Origin: Trema orientale
Lineage: Eukaryota; Streptophyta; Magnoliopsida; Rosales; Cannabaceae
NCBI GenBank assembly: GCA_002914845.1
Contig: JXTC01000194.1
Span: 273,233-337,232, forward strand
Reading direction: 5' to 3'
DNA: 64,000 nt
Below the pieces are notes generated by a model, which was given only the letters and a program-made list of their open reading frames with translations, did not search any database and was not told the origin of the DNA. Below, in pieces: positions 1 to 10,558 of the stretch. The number at the start of each line of letters is the position of its first letter. Position 1 is the first letter of the stretch. The position numbers and the translations under genes were made by a program.

Positions 1-144
1 CGGCCGCAAAAATGTAGGTGCGGTTTGGCCGGTTTGAATCGACAAACTCAAACCGCACGGATTGACAAACTGACCAAACCGCACATTCGGATTGGTTTCT
101 GGATTGACGATTTAGACCGTCCAAATCGGCCATGAACACCCCTA
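1..144. mobile_element. End of a hAT-like non-autonomous element (truncated by window edge)
   Basis: The segment is unusually GC-rich for this window and is made of short repeats of a CGGTTTGG / CCAAACCG motif in both orientations. It ends in GAACACCCCTA, whose reverse complement TAGGGGTGTTC looks like a hAT terminus (TAGGG or CAGGG start). The other end lies outside the window, so the 8-bp duplication cannot be checked. Confidence 0.4.
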
Positions 145-1258
145 GGGATAAACATGAAAATCTTAACATCAATGCTAGAAACTTAGTCAAGCAAAAGATC
201 AAAATGCTAGTATGTTAATGTATTGATAAATCATGTATTGATAAATCCAATGACGCAAAAAACGAATAAGAGAGAAGAATTTGAGAGAAAGACCCCTTAT
301 TTCAATTGGGTATTTTCAATTCAAAGTTATTTGTTTATTAAAATAAGATATTCGTTAATTGGAAGACTCACACAAGAAAGACAGATCATATGCTTAAGTG
401 CTTCTCTAATGGTTATAGTTTCACATGAGATCTTGTTGTTCTCTGCTCGGAGAATTCAGTCAGTCACCGATTCTCTCATTTTGAGCCTAAAATGTCGTTT
501 TAAGAGATTTTAGACCATATGACAAAGAAGGAGAAGAAAAAAAAAATATATATATATACATACACACGTATATATTATGTGAGTTTAGTCTATACCAGTA
601 TACCAGACCCAATTCTTTACTCGACTAACTGTAGCCTATGCTTTTCATCTGGATTAGGACACTCCTTCAACGTTCTTCTTAAAAAAAAAAAAAACAAAAA
701 AATCAATTAGACAAAAAGCAAAAATAGTTTCTTTGAACAAGAAAAAACAACCCAAAAGGAGGGAAAAAAAAATAGTAGAGAAATGAGAGTAGAAATTGGA
801 GAAGATGAAAATGGTCGTTATGATTCAAGCTTATGAATCTAGTGAGCAGTGTGACGATGGCAATATTTTTTTATTCTTAGGGTTGGAGGCATCGTCGTCT
901 CTTCCACTGGAGCTATAATTGTGTTCTATTTTTTTCTCCCTCTTAATTGATGAATTCCTTGCCCATCCATTTCAAATACAAAATTTTTTCCAATTTCTAG
1001 GGTTCATAAGTAGGAACTTTGTCCCCCTTTTTTTTTTACTCATTTCTATTTACAGGTGATCATGTTTGACGATCAAGAATATATTTTTTTTTTTTCCGTC
1101 AGTAGTTATTTGGAATAAACCACTACTCCATTTGTTATTTTTCGGGGCTTGAGACAAATTTCAAAAAAGAGGGGGTTAAATAACAACTCACAATAAAAGT
1201 AAAAGGGCAAAGGGTATTTTGTCCTAAGAAAAAAAATAGCCGTACATCTAAATTATTT
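145..1258. other. Intergenic, AT-rich, no gene seen
   Basis: Simple-sequence-rich spacer with A and T homopolymers of 10 or more bases near 540, 680, 1030 and 1085 and a short TA/CA-rich tract around 545-575. Open frames here are short and have no recognisable composition or motif. Confidence 0.6.
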
Positions 1259-1260
1259 AT

Positions 1261-1982
1261 ACCGTTTGTTTCGCACATTCCATTCCATTGGAATGAAAAA
1301 TTCATTTGAATGGGTGTTTGTTTCAACAATTCTAAATTTTACATTCAAATGTTCTTTTGGAATGAGGGTTTGTTTCAACAATTTAGGCCTCGTTTGGTTC
1401 GCCTATTTGAATGTGTGTATTTGAATGGAAATTGTGGAATGGGTTATAATTGGAATTGAAGACATTTGAATGGAAAAAATAGTGGAATGGGTTATAATTA
1501 GAATGGGAGTATTGGAATGGACCATTCAAAAACACCTCTTTCCCTCCATTCTTATCCAAGACACAAAAATCCATTCAAATAGTTGATGTGACTGATGAAC
1601 CATTTGAATGGAAAAACTAAATTGTTGAAACAAACACTCATTCCAAAAGACCATTTGAATGGAAAATTTAGAATTGTTGAAACAAACACCCATTCAAATG
1701 AATTTTCCATTCCAATGGAATGGAATGGGCGAAACAAACGGCCCCTTAGTTTTTCCATTCAAATGGTTCATCAGTCATATGAACTATTTGAATGGATTTT
1801 TGTGTCTTGGATAAGAATGGAAGGAAAGATGTGTTTTTGAATGGTCCATTCCAATACTCTCATTCTAATTATAACTCATTCCACTATTTTTTCCATTCAA
1901 ATGTCTTCCATTCCAATTATAACCCATTCCACAATTTCTATTCAAATACACACATTCAAATAGGCGAACCAAACGGGCCTTA
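1261..1982. mobile_element. Interlocked inverted repeats: Harbinger/Tourist-like foldback MITEs
   Basis: Element B spans about 1386-1979. Its ends are GGCCTCGTTTGGTTCGCC and, inverted, GGCCCGTTTGGTTCGCC, each next to TTA (1383-1385 and 1980-1982), the 3-bp duplication typical of PIF/Harbinger elements. Its arms (about 1386-1616 and 1748-1979) are near-perfect inverted copies. A second inverted pair, A (about 1261-1382) and A' (about 1617-1745), starts with the related end CCGTTTGTTTCG. A' occupies the loop of B, while A lies outside B, so the order is A-B-A'-B'. No coding capacity is visible; short frames here are products of the repeats. Confidence 0.75.
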
Positions 1983-1983
1983 G

Positions 1984-3300
1984 TTTTACTAGGCATACTA
2001 ATTTTTTAAAGTAATTTATACATTAACCGAAGTAACACAAAATAACTATCAGAACACCTTAAACTGTGACCTGATTTTCAGATGTGTGATTTGAAATAAT
2101 ACCCATTCGAGTAATTCTTTTGGGGGATCTTTTGAGAAAAAAAAAAAAAAGAAAAAAAAAAGACAAAGCAAGAAAAACACGTGGCAGAATCAGGACCGTA
2201 GCATATGGCGCCAACTAAGGGGTTCGGCCGCTCGGGAGTGGGGTGGCCGCAGAACAGACTGTCAACGAAGCATATCTGGCCAGGCTCAGCTTGGCTCACA
2301 TGGGCATGGGCTCGGCTCCAAAGCCATCCAGGTCCGGAACATGCGCATGGGCCCCACCCACTTTTTAAAAAAGGAAAATGAACATGGTTAGTATTGTTTC
2401 GGTAAATGCCTAATATAGGAATATTGTGTGGTCGGATTTTTTTCATTGAAAGTACTTTTAAGAATTTAGTATAAAGCTATCTTTATACTAAAAATTTATA
2501 TGATACGATTAATTTCGAAAAACATGTATATAAAAATATACTAATAAATCATTCAAAAAAAAAATACACTAACAAAAAGTGTAATTTTCTGAAAAAAAAA
2601 TTTATATTTTCACATACTTCAATGTGATTGGTCATAAATTTGGTATATACTATTTAATTAATTAATTCAGAACAAAATTAGTATTACTTGATAAATAATG
2701 ACAAAAACATCTATTGAGATAGAAATTAATTGAATTTGAATGAAAAAAAAATAAGTTTTTTCAACAAAGAAAATAAAATTGGTTAGAAATATTTTATATG
2801 GCTGGAAGATACGTGAGTGTATATTATGTTTTTATTCAAAAGTACGAGTTTTTTTTAAGTACATTTGATAAAATTAAATTATGTAATTCAGCTTATGTAT
2901 ATAATCTGAGTATTATATGTACGAGTAATGCTACGGACAATGGGACACGAAGAACTTACACAAAAAAATTTACACCATATGAGTTAATATCTATTTTAAC
3001 TACCAAATTTTAAATGGTATAGTCTTATATAGAGAAAACAGTTATAATAGATGCAGTAACATTTTGGTGTTAGCTATTTTAGTGAATGATTATTTTGATA
3101 TTAGAAAAATAATAATTTACAGCCACAAAGATAATAATGACTACTAATCACTAACATTCTTATTACCGATCACTAATATTCTTAACCAACCGATTGTGAA
3201 AAATTGTCTTGTAAAAGTCATTTTGGCCCCAAATTACTCATAATCAGGTAATTTTCCCATTTTTAAACTCTCCAAATATTAACCGACATTACCGGTTTTC
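1984..3300. other. Intergenic with a GC-rich patch at about 2180-2370
   Basis: Mostly AT-rich spacer. The patch at 2180-2370 is strikingly richer in G and C than its surroundings and includes a G-box-like CACGTGGC (2180-2187). It has no convincing reading frame. It could be a relic of a promoter, gene or transposon. Confidence 0.45.
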
Positions 3301-3333
3301 TCTCTCGTCCTTAGGCTCAGAAGCCCAAGCCCA

Positions 3334-3340
3334 TATAAAC
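3334..3340 (+). promoter_or_regulatory. TATA box of the AG-peptide gene
   Basis: TATAAAC lies about 250 bp before the start codon and is followed by a pyrimidine-rich leader with a long CT run. AGCCCA-type motifs sit just upstream (3320-3333). This is a plausible core promoter with a leader of about 220 nt. Confidence 0.55.
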
Positions 3341-3419
3341 GCCGCTTCTCCCTCTCTCTCTCCCTCTCTAACCAGCAGCCGCTTCAAAGTTTGAGATTTT
3401 CAGAAGAAAGAAGACCCTT

Positions 3420-3423
<4 letters not shown>

Positions 3424-3460
<37 letters not shown>
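3424..3460. repeat. (CT)n microsatellite in the 5' leader
   Basis: An uninterrupted CT dinucleotide run of about 37 bases lies between the TATA box and the start codon of the AG-peptide gene. Such pyrimidine tracts are common in plant 5' leaders. Confidence 0.9.
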
Positions 3461-3462
<2 letters not shown>

Positions 3463-3591
3463 GCGGTCTCTCCGGAGCCCCCATTGTACGGACCCTAAAA
3501 CAGATCATCTGAGAGACGTCGCAGAGAGAGATCCACCTTAAGCTCTTCTTGTCGATTTTTTTCCTTTTGAGAGAGAGATTTGCAAAAAAAA

Positions 3592-4166
3592 ATGGAGATT
3601 TCCAGGGTTTTCTTTGTCGTTTTGGCTGTTGCTTCTGTCGTTTTGACGGTCTCCTTCCCCGCGGTTCAAGCTCAGTCTTTGGCTCCGGCTCCAGCTCCCG
3701 TCAGCGATGGTCAGTTTCTTATCTTCATAATCTTATAGATCTGAATTTGAATATGTCATTGCGTGTTTGTCAATGCTGCATTGTTTTTTTTTTTTTTAAG
3801 TTTTTTTTTTTTAATGATCTTAGATTTTGCCCAATAGAGGAAAATATCCATTTTTATTGTTGAATTAGGCCTTAAGATTAATGGGTTTTTAAGGTAAATG
3901 AGAAATCTTTAAAGGTCATGAGAATGTGCTGCATTATTATTGTAACTCTTGTTTAGCTCAAGTCTTTTCTGCTTTCCATGGCTTTGGTTTAATCAAATTG
4001 ATTCTGTTATTGCTTAAGAATTTTTCACGTAAGCAGCAATTTGGTTAAGAAGTTTTAATCCATGTTAACTTTTGTTTTATTTGACTTTTCAGGGACATCC
4101 ATTGACCAAGGCATTGCGTATGTGCTGATGTTGGTGGCTCTGGTGTTGACATACCTCATCCACTAA
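3592..4166 (+). CDS. AGP16/20-like: Arabinogalactan peptide (AGP16/20-type, GPI-anchored)
   Basis: Two exons, 3592-3709 and 4093-4166, joined in phase 1 across a GT-AG intron of 383 bp, give a 63-residue precursor. Residues 1-27 are a signal peptide ending VQA. The predicted mature part is tiny, with Ala-Pro repeats (APAPAP, residues 31-36) that would be hydroxylated and arabinogalactosylated. Residues 40-63 (GTSIDQGIAY then a hydrophobic tail ending TYLIH) form the GPI-anchor signal that is nearly invariant in the AGP16/20/22/41 group. The family product sits on the outer plasma membrane or in the wall; its exact role is not settled. The ATG is the first in frame after the CT-rich leader. 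Length, intron phase and the conserved C-terminus make this call secure. Confidence 0.93.
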
Positions 4167-5706
4167 ATTTGAACTCTTTGCCATTCTGTGGCAAAGTGAG
4201 ATTGCATAGAGATTTTAAAATGTGTGATTTGCTCATGAATTTGAGGAATTTTATGGATTTATTATACAAGTAGTGTTCTGATTTTGACATATTGTTCTTG
4301 ACTTCTAGTTGTTGGGAATTTGGTGGGAGTTTTGCTAATGTTGTTATTTTGTTTGGTGGAATTCTACTATAAATCTCTTTATGAGATTCAACAAATAGTT
4401 GGGATACTCTTTTATTCTCATCTTCTTCTCAGTCTGGTTTGAATGGGCCATTACCATTTATATGATGTGTTTAATTTTGTCAGGTTTGCCATTATAAAAA
4501 TAGGGTTTGAATTTTAAAATTAGGCCAGGAACGAACTTCACATGCCTTCATTAAAATGCCTAACGACAAACCGTCATAATAATGACACTAACAATAATAA
4601 TCGTAATCTAAGGTGGTTGCGGGCATGGCTAAGTGATAACTCAAAAATCATTGTAGAGGATCCTGAGTTGGGAGGATCCCTCTCCCTGAAGTTCAAAAAG
4701 TAACAATCATACTAAATAAAGATTTAAGGAACTGGATGAGCTTCCATCTTCTTTACAATGTTGAGGCCCTTGAGGGCTTTAAGGGGTAGGGCCTCCAAAA
4801 GGTACTATTGGTATCAAAATCCTCAAAGAAATTGGTGTTATACGTCAAATCAAAACTGTGAAGGATTTTTCAAAATTTTTTGCCTAAAATAGGTAAGTAG
4901 ACACATGAATAGATTGGAAAGGGAAGGCCTTAATGTTCTACAAAATCTGTTATGTTTAGAACTTATGGGTTGGGAGTTGGCAGAATGCAAGGGGTGACTA
5001 AGCAAGTTGTCTAAATATGCAAGCTTTCTCACATAAGCTGGATTATTAATTTACCCTTTGGAGAGTAAGGAGCACCAAGACCCATGTACCGCTATTTTCT
5101 TAACATTTTTCTCAAGAGTTCTTTGATTTCTGTGCTTAATGCATCAACCTTCACGAGATAATGCTACCCTTGCTTGCTACCACTGGAACAAAACAGAGTA
5201 TTTAGAACTTGAAACAGGTTCTGAGTTGCAGCCTGAGCAACAATACCATTTCATAACTACCAAAAAGATAAGATATTGGTAATACAAACAGCTACCTCAA
5301 AAAGGAATAAAGAAAAAATCAATGGTAATGAGCTTAGAAGATATATTTAACTCCTTTAAATGTTAATCTAATATCAGCAAAATATACGAACCCAAAAAAA
5401 TAAGAAAAGCAAGATATGGCATGGTAAATTCTGGTATTCTAATTTCAGAACAATAAAAGTAAGGACTCGAATGGTACACATATAACTCATCCTTTCAACC
5501 GTCCAAATAAAATTACCCCAATAATCAAAGTAAAAGTCTCATGTTTCCTCTTTCAACATTAGGATTGAAATGATTTGTGTCTGAGTCTGACATACAATAT
5601 TGGAAGAGAAGGCAATACACAATTGTCACCCATTACAAAAAAATGTGTAGGAAACTCTCACCAATGAGGCAATATGTTTCAGCCGAATAACCGGTACAGA
5701 ATTCAA
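4167..5706. other. Spacer between convergent AG-peptide and CHCH genes
   Basis: It holds the 3' regions of the two convergent genes. I see no further coding exon, tRNA or bounded repeat. The segment 4600-4700 is a little less AT-rich, but its frames are short and interrupted. Confidence 0.6.
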
Positions 5707-6528
5707 TCAAGTTTTCTTGTCACTCGGCTTTGCTTCCTTCTGTTCCTGATCAGCGATCGAGAACTTCTTCACTTTCTGCATAGACATGAAACAAAACCGA
5801 AGCACAAAATGTAGAAATAAACATAATGTGCTAGCGCAAAGGCGTCCATTAAGATCGATTTTTTCGCATAAATAAACAACTTTCGAGTAGAAAATTAAGA
5901 TCTCAACATCGTTAGAGATTTACTAAGTCAAAGGATAACTAATAAGCTGAAAGGCTAAAACTTTGAAGTATTGACATAATTCGAAGATGAAAGGCAAAAA
6001 AAAAATAATTGAGTGATGAGCTTCATTATAAATCAAGGGCCACAGTTGAATATCGTTTCAAGAACTCAATTTTCAATTGTTCAATGTCGCTTTTGGTCTG
6101 TTAATTTGTCAAAGCCTAAAAATATAGTCGAGAACCCACCTTGGGATCCATCAGATCTTATGGGTAAAATCTCAATTAACAAGCTCATTATCAATAAGTT
6201 TCAAGGGGGCAAATAAGACTTTTAACATAATCAGAATCAATATCCTAATCCAAACCCCATAAACCCCAATCTTATTTGTGAGTTCAATAACTTGATCAAG
6301 AGACCGAATTGTCCGTACACAAATTCAAGCCCCAAGACGACGAAATCAGAGAGCTTCAAAAAGAAATACCTTGTCGAGTACGCAGAGTCGCAAGGAATGC
6401 AAAAGACGAACGCATTTGTCCTGGTCGAAGGGAGAGTCGGTGACGCAGTTGAGGAGATCAAGAGCCTCCTGAGCGCAAACGGGCTGAGCCTGAGCCTGAG
6501 CCTGAGCCTGACCACCAGATTGTTCCAT
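5707..6528 (-). CDS. Twin CX9C (CHCH/Cox19-like) mitochondrial protein
   Basis: Two exons on the minus strand, 6370-6528 and 5707-5775, joined in phase 0 across a GT-AG intron of 594 bp, encode 75 residues. Cysteines at 18/28 and 39/49 form two CX9C motifs, the coiled-coil-helix-coiled-coil-helix fold of small proteins oxidised by the Mia40 pathway in the mitochondrial intermembrane space. The sequence between the motifs (residues 29-38) and the Lys-rich C-terminus (KKVKKF) match the plant 'Cox19-like CHCH' family. Members are linked to respiratory-chain assembly, but the exact job of this subfamily is unclear. The N-terminus carries a Gln-Ala repeat (residues 7-15) from a hexanucleotide repeat. 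The start is the first ATG of the frame and lies about 14 bp after a telo-box-like AAACCCTA. Confidence 0.9.
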
Positions 6529-6541
6529 TGGAATTCAGAAA

Positions 6542-6549
6542 TAGGGTTT
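6542..6549 (-). promoter_or_regulatory. Telo-box (AAACCCTA) upstream of the CHCH gene
   Basis: AAACCCTA on the minus strand lies about 14 bp before the start codon. Telo-boxes are frequent near the start of plant genes for translation and organelle biogenesis, which fits a mitochondrial assembly factor. Confidence 0.4.
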
Positions 6550-6569
6550 TACAGCCTCTGATAAACCCT

Positions 6570-7367
6570 TTGCTTAAAATCTTAATAAAACCCCCTTTAT
6601 TTTCTCTTTCGCGGACTGCTTAGTTCTCGGGGGCAAAAAAATTAATTAAAAAAAAAAAAAAAAAGCGAGGGAAAAGTGATTAAATATTCTCTAGAAATAC
6701 AACCCGGCTCGCTTTTATTTATTTATTTATTTTTTTAGGCACACCGTATATTGGCACATTGGCACATTGTTTTATAGGGTCTTCCAATGTTCTTGTTGTT
6801 GGTGTGAGAGAGAAGGGATTCATCATGTATGTTGTCAAAACTAATATTTATTGTTAGTCACATTTACTGATATAAATTTACTTAAATACTATAATCTCTA
6901 ACAAATTCGAAACACTTTTTCTAACAAATCTCAAATACTTTATCGACACCTTTAGTACCAGCTAGTATTGTTGATCCCAATTTCAGTTACGCCTCTTTTC
7001 AACTATGATCGAAATATTTTAACTGACAATTTTAGTTGTTTCGAGCGATTATCTCATCCACACCTCCTTCACTTGAATTTTTTGTCATGGTCTAAAATTT
7101 TAAACAGTGATTGCCTCGTGGAAGCAATTTCAGAAATATGAAATTTTCATTAAAAGAGATTCATAATTTTTGTGAATAATTCATATTATTCTATTTTTTC
7201 ATTATATACATTAAAAGATGGTCAAAATTGATAATTTTCTTAAAAGAATTGGCAGGAAAAAAAAATTAAACAAATAGAAAGTTTTCATGGATGATGGATA
7301 TTCTTTGATTCGTGTCAATATTGAATTGATATTGATTAATAAAATTTTCAATATTTAACTATTTTTG
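6570..7367. other. Intergenic, AT-rich, no gene seen
   Basis: Very AT-rich spacer with A tracts near 6645 and TTTA repeats near 6715. No frame resembles a protein. Confidence 0.6.
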
Positions 7368-7615
7368 TATTCTTATTTAAATAATTTAATTTTGTTTTAA
7401 TATAAATAATTCATAGCTAAATGAAACTTATTGTCTAAATAAAATTTTAAACAAATAAACTACATAAAATTTTAGTTGAAGTTGAGTAATATATTCTTAT
7501 TTAAATAATTTAATTTTGTTTTAATATAAATAATTCATAGCTAAATGAAACTTATTGTCAAAACAAAATTTTAAACAAATAAACTACATAAAATTTTAGT
7601 TGAAGTTGAGTAATA
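7368..7615. repeat. Direct tandem duplication, unit 124 bp
   Basis: Two adjacent copies, 7368-7491 and 7492-7615, differ at only a few bases (for example TGTCTAAATA versus TGTCAAAACA). The low divergence suggests a recent local duplication of AT-rich intergenic DNA. Confidence 0.92.
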
Positions 7616-8129
7616 TATCGAGGATAAAGGATCATATTGATCCCCAAATTATGGAAAAGTTTCATTTTGGTTCTTAAATATTAAATTTTGCTATTTTGGT
7701 CCTTAAATTATCAAAAAAGTTCCATTTTAATTTCATATATTTTTACCAGAAAGAGTATATAAGATATTTGTGCTCTTCTGTTGTACTTATTTCACGTTTA
7801 GAAAGATTGGCTAACACTATAAAGAGAAAAGAACATAAATTGAAGCAGTTTAAAAATGCTTGATTGAATACACATTAGTTGCACATTAGATAAAAATATA
7901 TTTTAAACCTTTTCAAAATGTGATATTTTGAAATCAATAATACAGAAAAACAAATCTTTTAATCATGTGTTTTTTCTTTTAATAATCAAATAAAATGCAT
8001 AACAAAAATAACTAAAATGAAATATTTTTAACCGTTTAAGAACCAACATGATGAAATTCAAAATTTAGAATCAAAGTGAAACTTTTTACATTGTTCAAAG
8101 ACTAATAGGATTTTCTCTCTTTTCTTTTA
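7616..8129. other. Intergenic, AT-rich, no gene seen
   Basis: Contains two loosely similar stretches in opposite orientation about 'tttggt..cttaaat' (7650-7740 and 8030-8100), which may be the eroded ends of an old inverted-repeat element. No gene is visible. Confidence 0.4.
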
Positions 8130-8549
8130 TGGCATGTTTACTTTGCCGTAATCGAAATAAATAAAAAGAAAAATAAATGGGAGAAAAATGAAGGAGAATC
8201 GGAATCATCTTTTATATTACGTTGTTTACTTTAAATTTATGGGAAAGGGAATCAAAACTATTAAAGTACCATTCATATGTTTACTTAACACAAGAAACAT
8301 ATAATTGACTGAATTATAGATATTTTGGGGGATAAAATTATATTTTAATATTTTAATTATAAATAGATAGATAAGAGTCTTTACAGGTAATGGTATTCCT
8401 TAGGATGTTAGGAGGGGAAGCATTCCCATTCTTTTCTCCCAATTTTATGTGGACCCTACACAGTTCTCCTATTCCCATATTTTGGTAAACAACTAAATGA
8501 GAATCATTACTACATATATGATTCCTATTACCTTTTAGTAAACATGCCA
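8130..8549. mobile_element. Harbinger/Tourist-like MITE with TTA duplication
   Basis: The ends TGGCATGTTTACTTT (8130 on) and, inverted, TGGCATGTTTACTAAAAGG (ending 8549) form terminal inverted repeats. TTA flanks both sides (8127-8129 and 8550-8552), as expected for PIF/Harbinger-type insertion. The element is about 420 bp, AT-rich and non-coding; the 84-codon minus frame across its right side is incidental. Confidence 0.72.
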
Positions 8550-8552
8550 TTA

Positions 8553-9385
8553 AGGGGAGACCTATAGAATTATTTATCCATGTATGTGTAACTTTTTGGA
8601 TTTTCAAAGATAATAATGTACATTTATTTATTTATTTATTTTTGGTCTAGGAGTGTCATCATTTAGATTGATGTTAATTATTAAGGAATACATAGGAAAC
8701 GGCAATATATCATTAAAGAAATATTAAAGTTTGGGCTAATAATTTTTTTCCTTTACCGTGGAAGTTTCGACTTTTTTTATTAAAAAGAAAAGAAGAAAAG
8801 CGATTTTATCAAATTTGAATACGTTTAATAATCGTACTTATACAAGGAAAAATAAATAAAAATTAGGAACAATACTGTTCTTTTTTTTTTTTTTTTTTGG
8901 AAGTAAAGACCAATACTGTTCTTGTTTATATGATTTTACTTCATTTTTTTATACAACATTTGAGAGGAAGCTAAAAGCGTTTTTTAGCTCATGGGCATCT
9001 CAACACATTATTAGTAGTTTTCCTAAATTAGTAGCACATTCCATGCAAGATAGAGTGATTTTGATCGCTGAAAACACTCCTCTCCTCTGGATAAAATAAC
9101 CAAAGGGCCCGTCTCAAAAAAAATTTAACCATAATATCCCAATAATAAGGACTGACATAGACTTTGTCATCCCCTTTAAATACCAAAACAAACAAACAAG
9201 CTCCATTGAAAATTGAAATGAAACTAAAAAATTCTCATAACTAATCCGAATTTAATTGAAAAAAGTTAAAACGTATTCGATTTCTCTTTTTCACTTTCCA
9301 TGTGTTGAAGGGAAACAAGGAGAAGAAAATTCCTCCCTCCAACACAAATTATAAGCTCAAGATAGAGAAAGCAAAATTGGCGAAA
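8553..9385. other. Spacer and upstream region of the phytocyanin gene
   Basis: AT-rich, with a T run near 8880-8898. The last few hundred bases presumably carry the promoter and leader of the next gene. Upstream in-frame codons from 9302 have no signal peptide character, so translation is placed at 9386. Confidence 0.5.
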
Positions 9386-10558
9386 ATGCAGTTTAGAATA
9401 TTGTTCGCTTTGGCTGCGCTATTCGGGTCCTTCATGGTTGGATATGTAAAGGCAATGACTCACATCGTTGGAGGAAGCCATGGCTGGCATGTACCGGACA
9501 ACAAAACCTACTTTGATGAATGGGCTAAACCAAGAACCTTTGGAGTTGGTGACAGACTTGGTGAGTATACTCACAAACACGCCTATGAGATCCTTAATGT
9601 GTTATTTTTCATTCTAGTATTTGAAACATATAAAATAAACGAACATAATCCCAATTTCAGTTCTTGAAACTATGTTATAGAAATGGCAATTAAGTTGTAC
9701 ATGTTTACACAATATTCCTCATGTACGGTAATGTGTTATGTTTGTGCCTAATTAGTTTTTGGTCAAGAACTTTGAAGTTCGAGTTGTGCCATTAATGACC
9801 TTCTAAATTATGTTAAATAACCACCCTCTTCTTTTACAATCCTTGTATTTTGCGAACAGTGTTACTAATCAATATATTTTATGAACTATTGAAATATGTA
9901 TGTATCCAAACAATTTATTAGGTAAGTATCAAGAAATCTAAAGTTCAAATTATTCACTAATAATGTTCAAAATTACGCAAGAAAACCACTCGTTTATTTT
10001 ATACACCTTCAATTTGATGGAAAAAGGAGAACTCGCAAGCAAATTTTAATCATGATCACTTAGGTATATATCTAGCATTTTCAATTTTGTGACAAGAATC
10101 TAGCAATTGCAAACACTTTTTATTTTTTCTTTTTCTCCTAATGGGCAAGATTTTCAGTATTCCCATCCAGGCCATGTGGCAACAATGTGATATGGGTCAG
10201 CAAAGAAGACTACGAAACATGCACTCAAAACAAGGTGATCCAAATGTACTATGAGGGTCCAACAATCCTCAACCTTACAAAAACCGGCGACTACTACTTC
10301 TACAATGGGGTTGGTAAGCATTGTGAGGCTGGCCAGAAACTCCACATCAATGTTGGCAACAAAGAGGGCTCTTCCGGTAATCCGCATCCCTTTACACTGT
10401 TTGACACCAAAGAAGGTGACACTACCACTGTTGCCGCGGCCACTGCCGCCCCATCCAAGCTTCCAGATGCTAAGTCACACTCCTCCGCCGCAACAATTCG
10501 GAATATTGGCGCGGTTTCAGCCAGTTTGTTGACTTTCTTGCTTTCATTATTGATTTAA
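9386..10558 (+). CDS. Phytocyanin-domain, probable GPI-anchored cupredoxin-like protein
   Basis: Exons 9386-9560 and 10158-10558, joined in phase 1 at the conserved phytocyanin intron site (GDRL|VF), give 191 residues: signal peptide 1-23, plastocyanin-like domain about 25-126, a Ser/Ala/Thr/Pro-rich linker, and a hydrophobic GPI-type tail 174-191. Disulfide cysteines are C80 and C114. Copper-site residues are mostly changed: Asn67 stands where blue copper proteins have His, Asn108 replaces the ligand Cys, His113 remains and Gln118 is axial. It probably does not bind type 1 copper and acts, like early-nodulin-like proteins, at the cell surface. N-glycosylation sequons are at 39 and 97. The start was chosen because it begins a clean signal peptide. 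Subfamily assignment (blue-copper/stellacyanin-like versus ENODL) is less sure than the domain. Confidence 0.9.

Noticed and set aside
2078..2446. 122-codon minus-strand frame across the GC-rich patch
   Set aside because: It starts in AT-rich DNA, has a poly-Phe/Ser run coded by a poly-A tract and no recognisable domain.
10142..10190. Apparent frameshift in phytocyanin exon 2, because another frame reads FQYSHPGH, resembling a copper-site motif
   Set aside because: The canonical acceptor gives VFPSRPCGNNVIWV in frame, with the length and pattern expected for the VFPYRAG.NNV relatives. No frameshift is needed.
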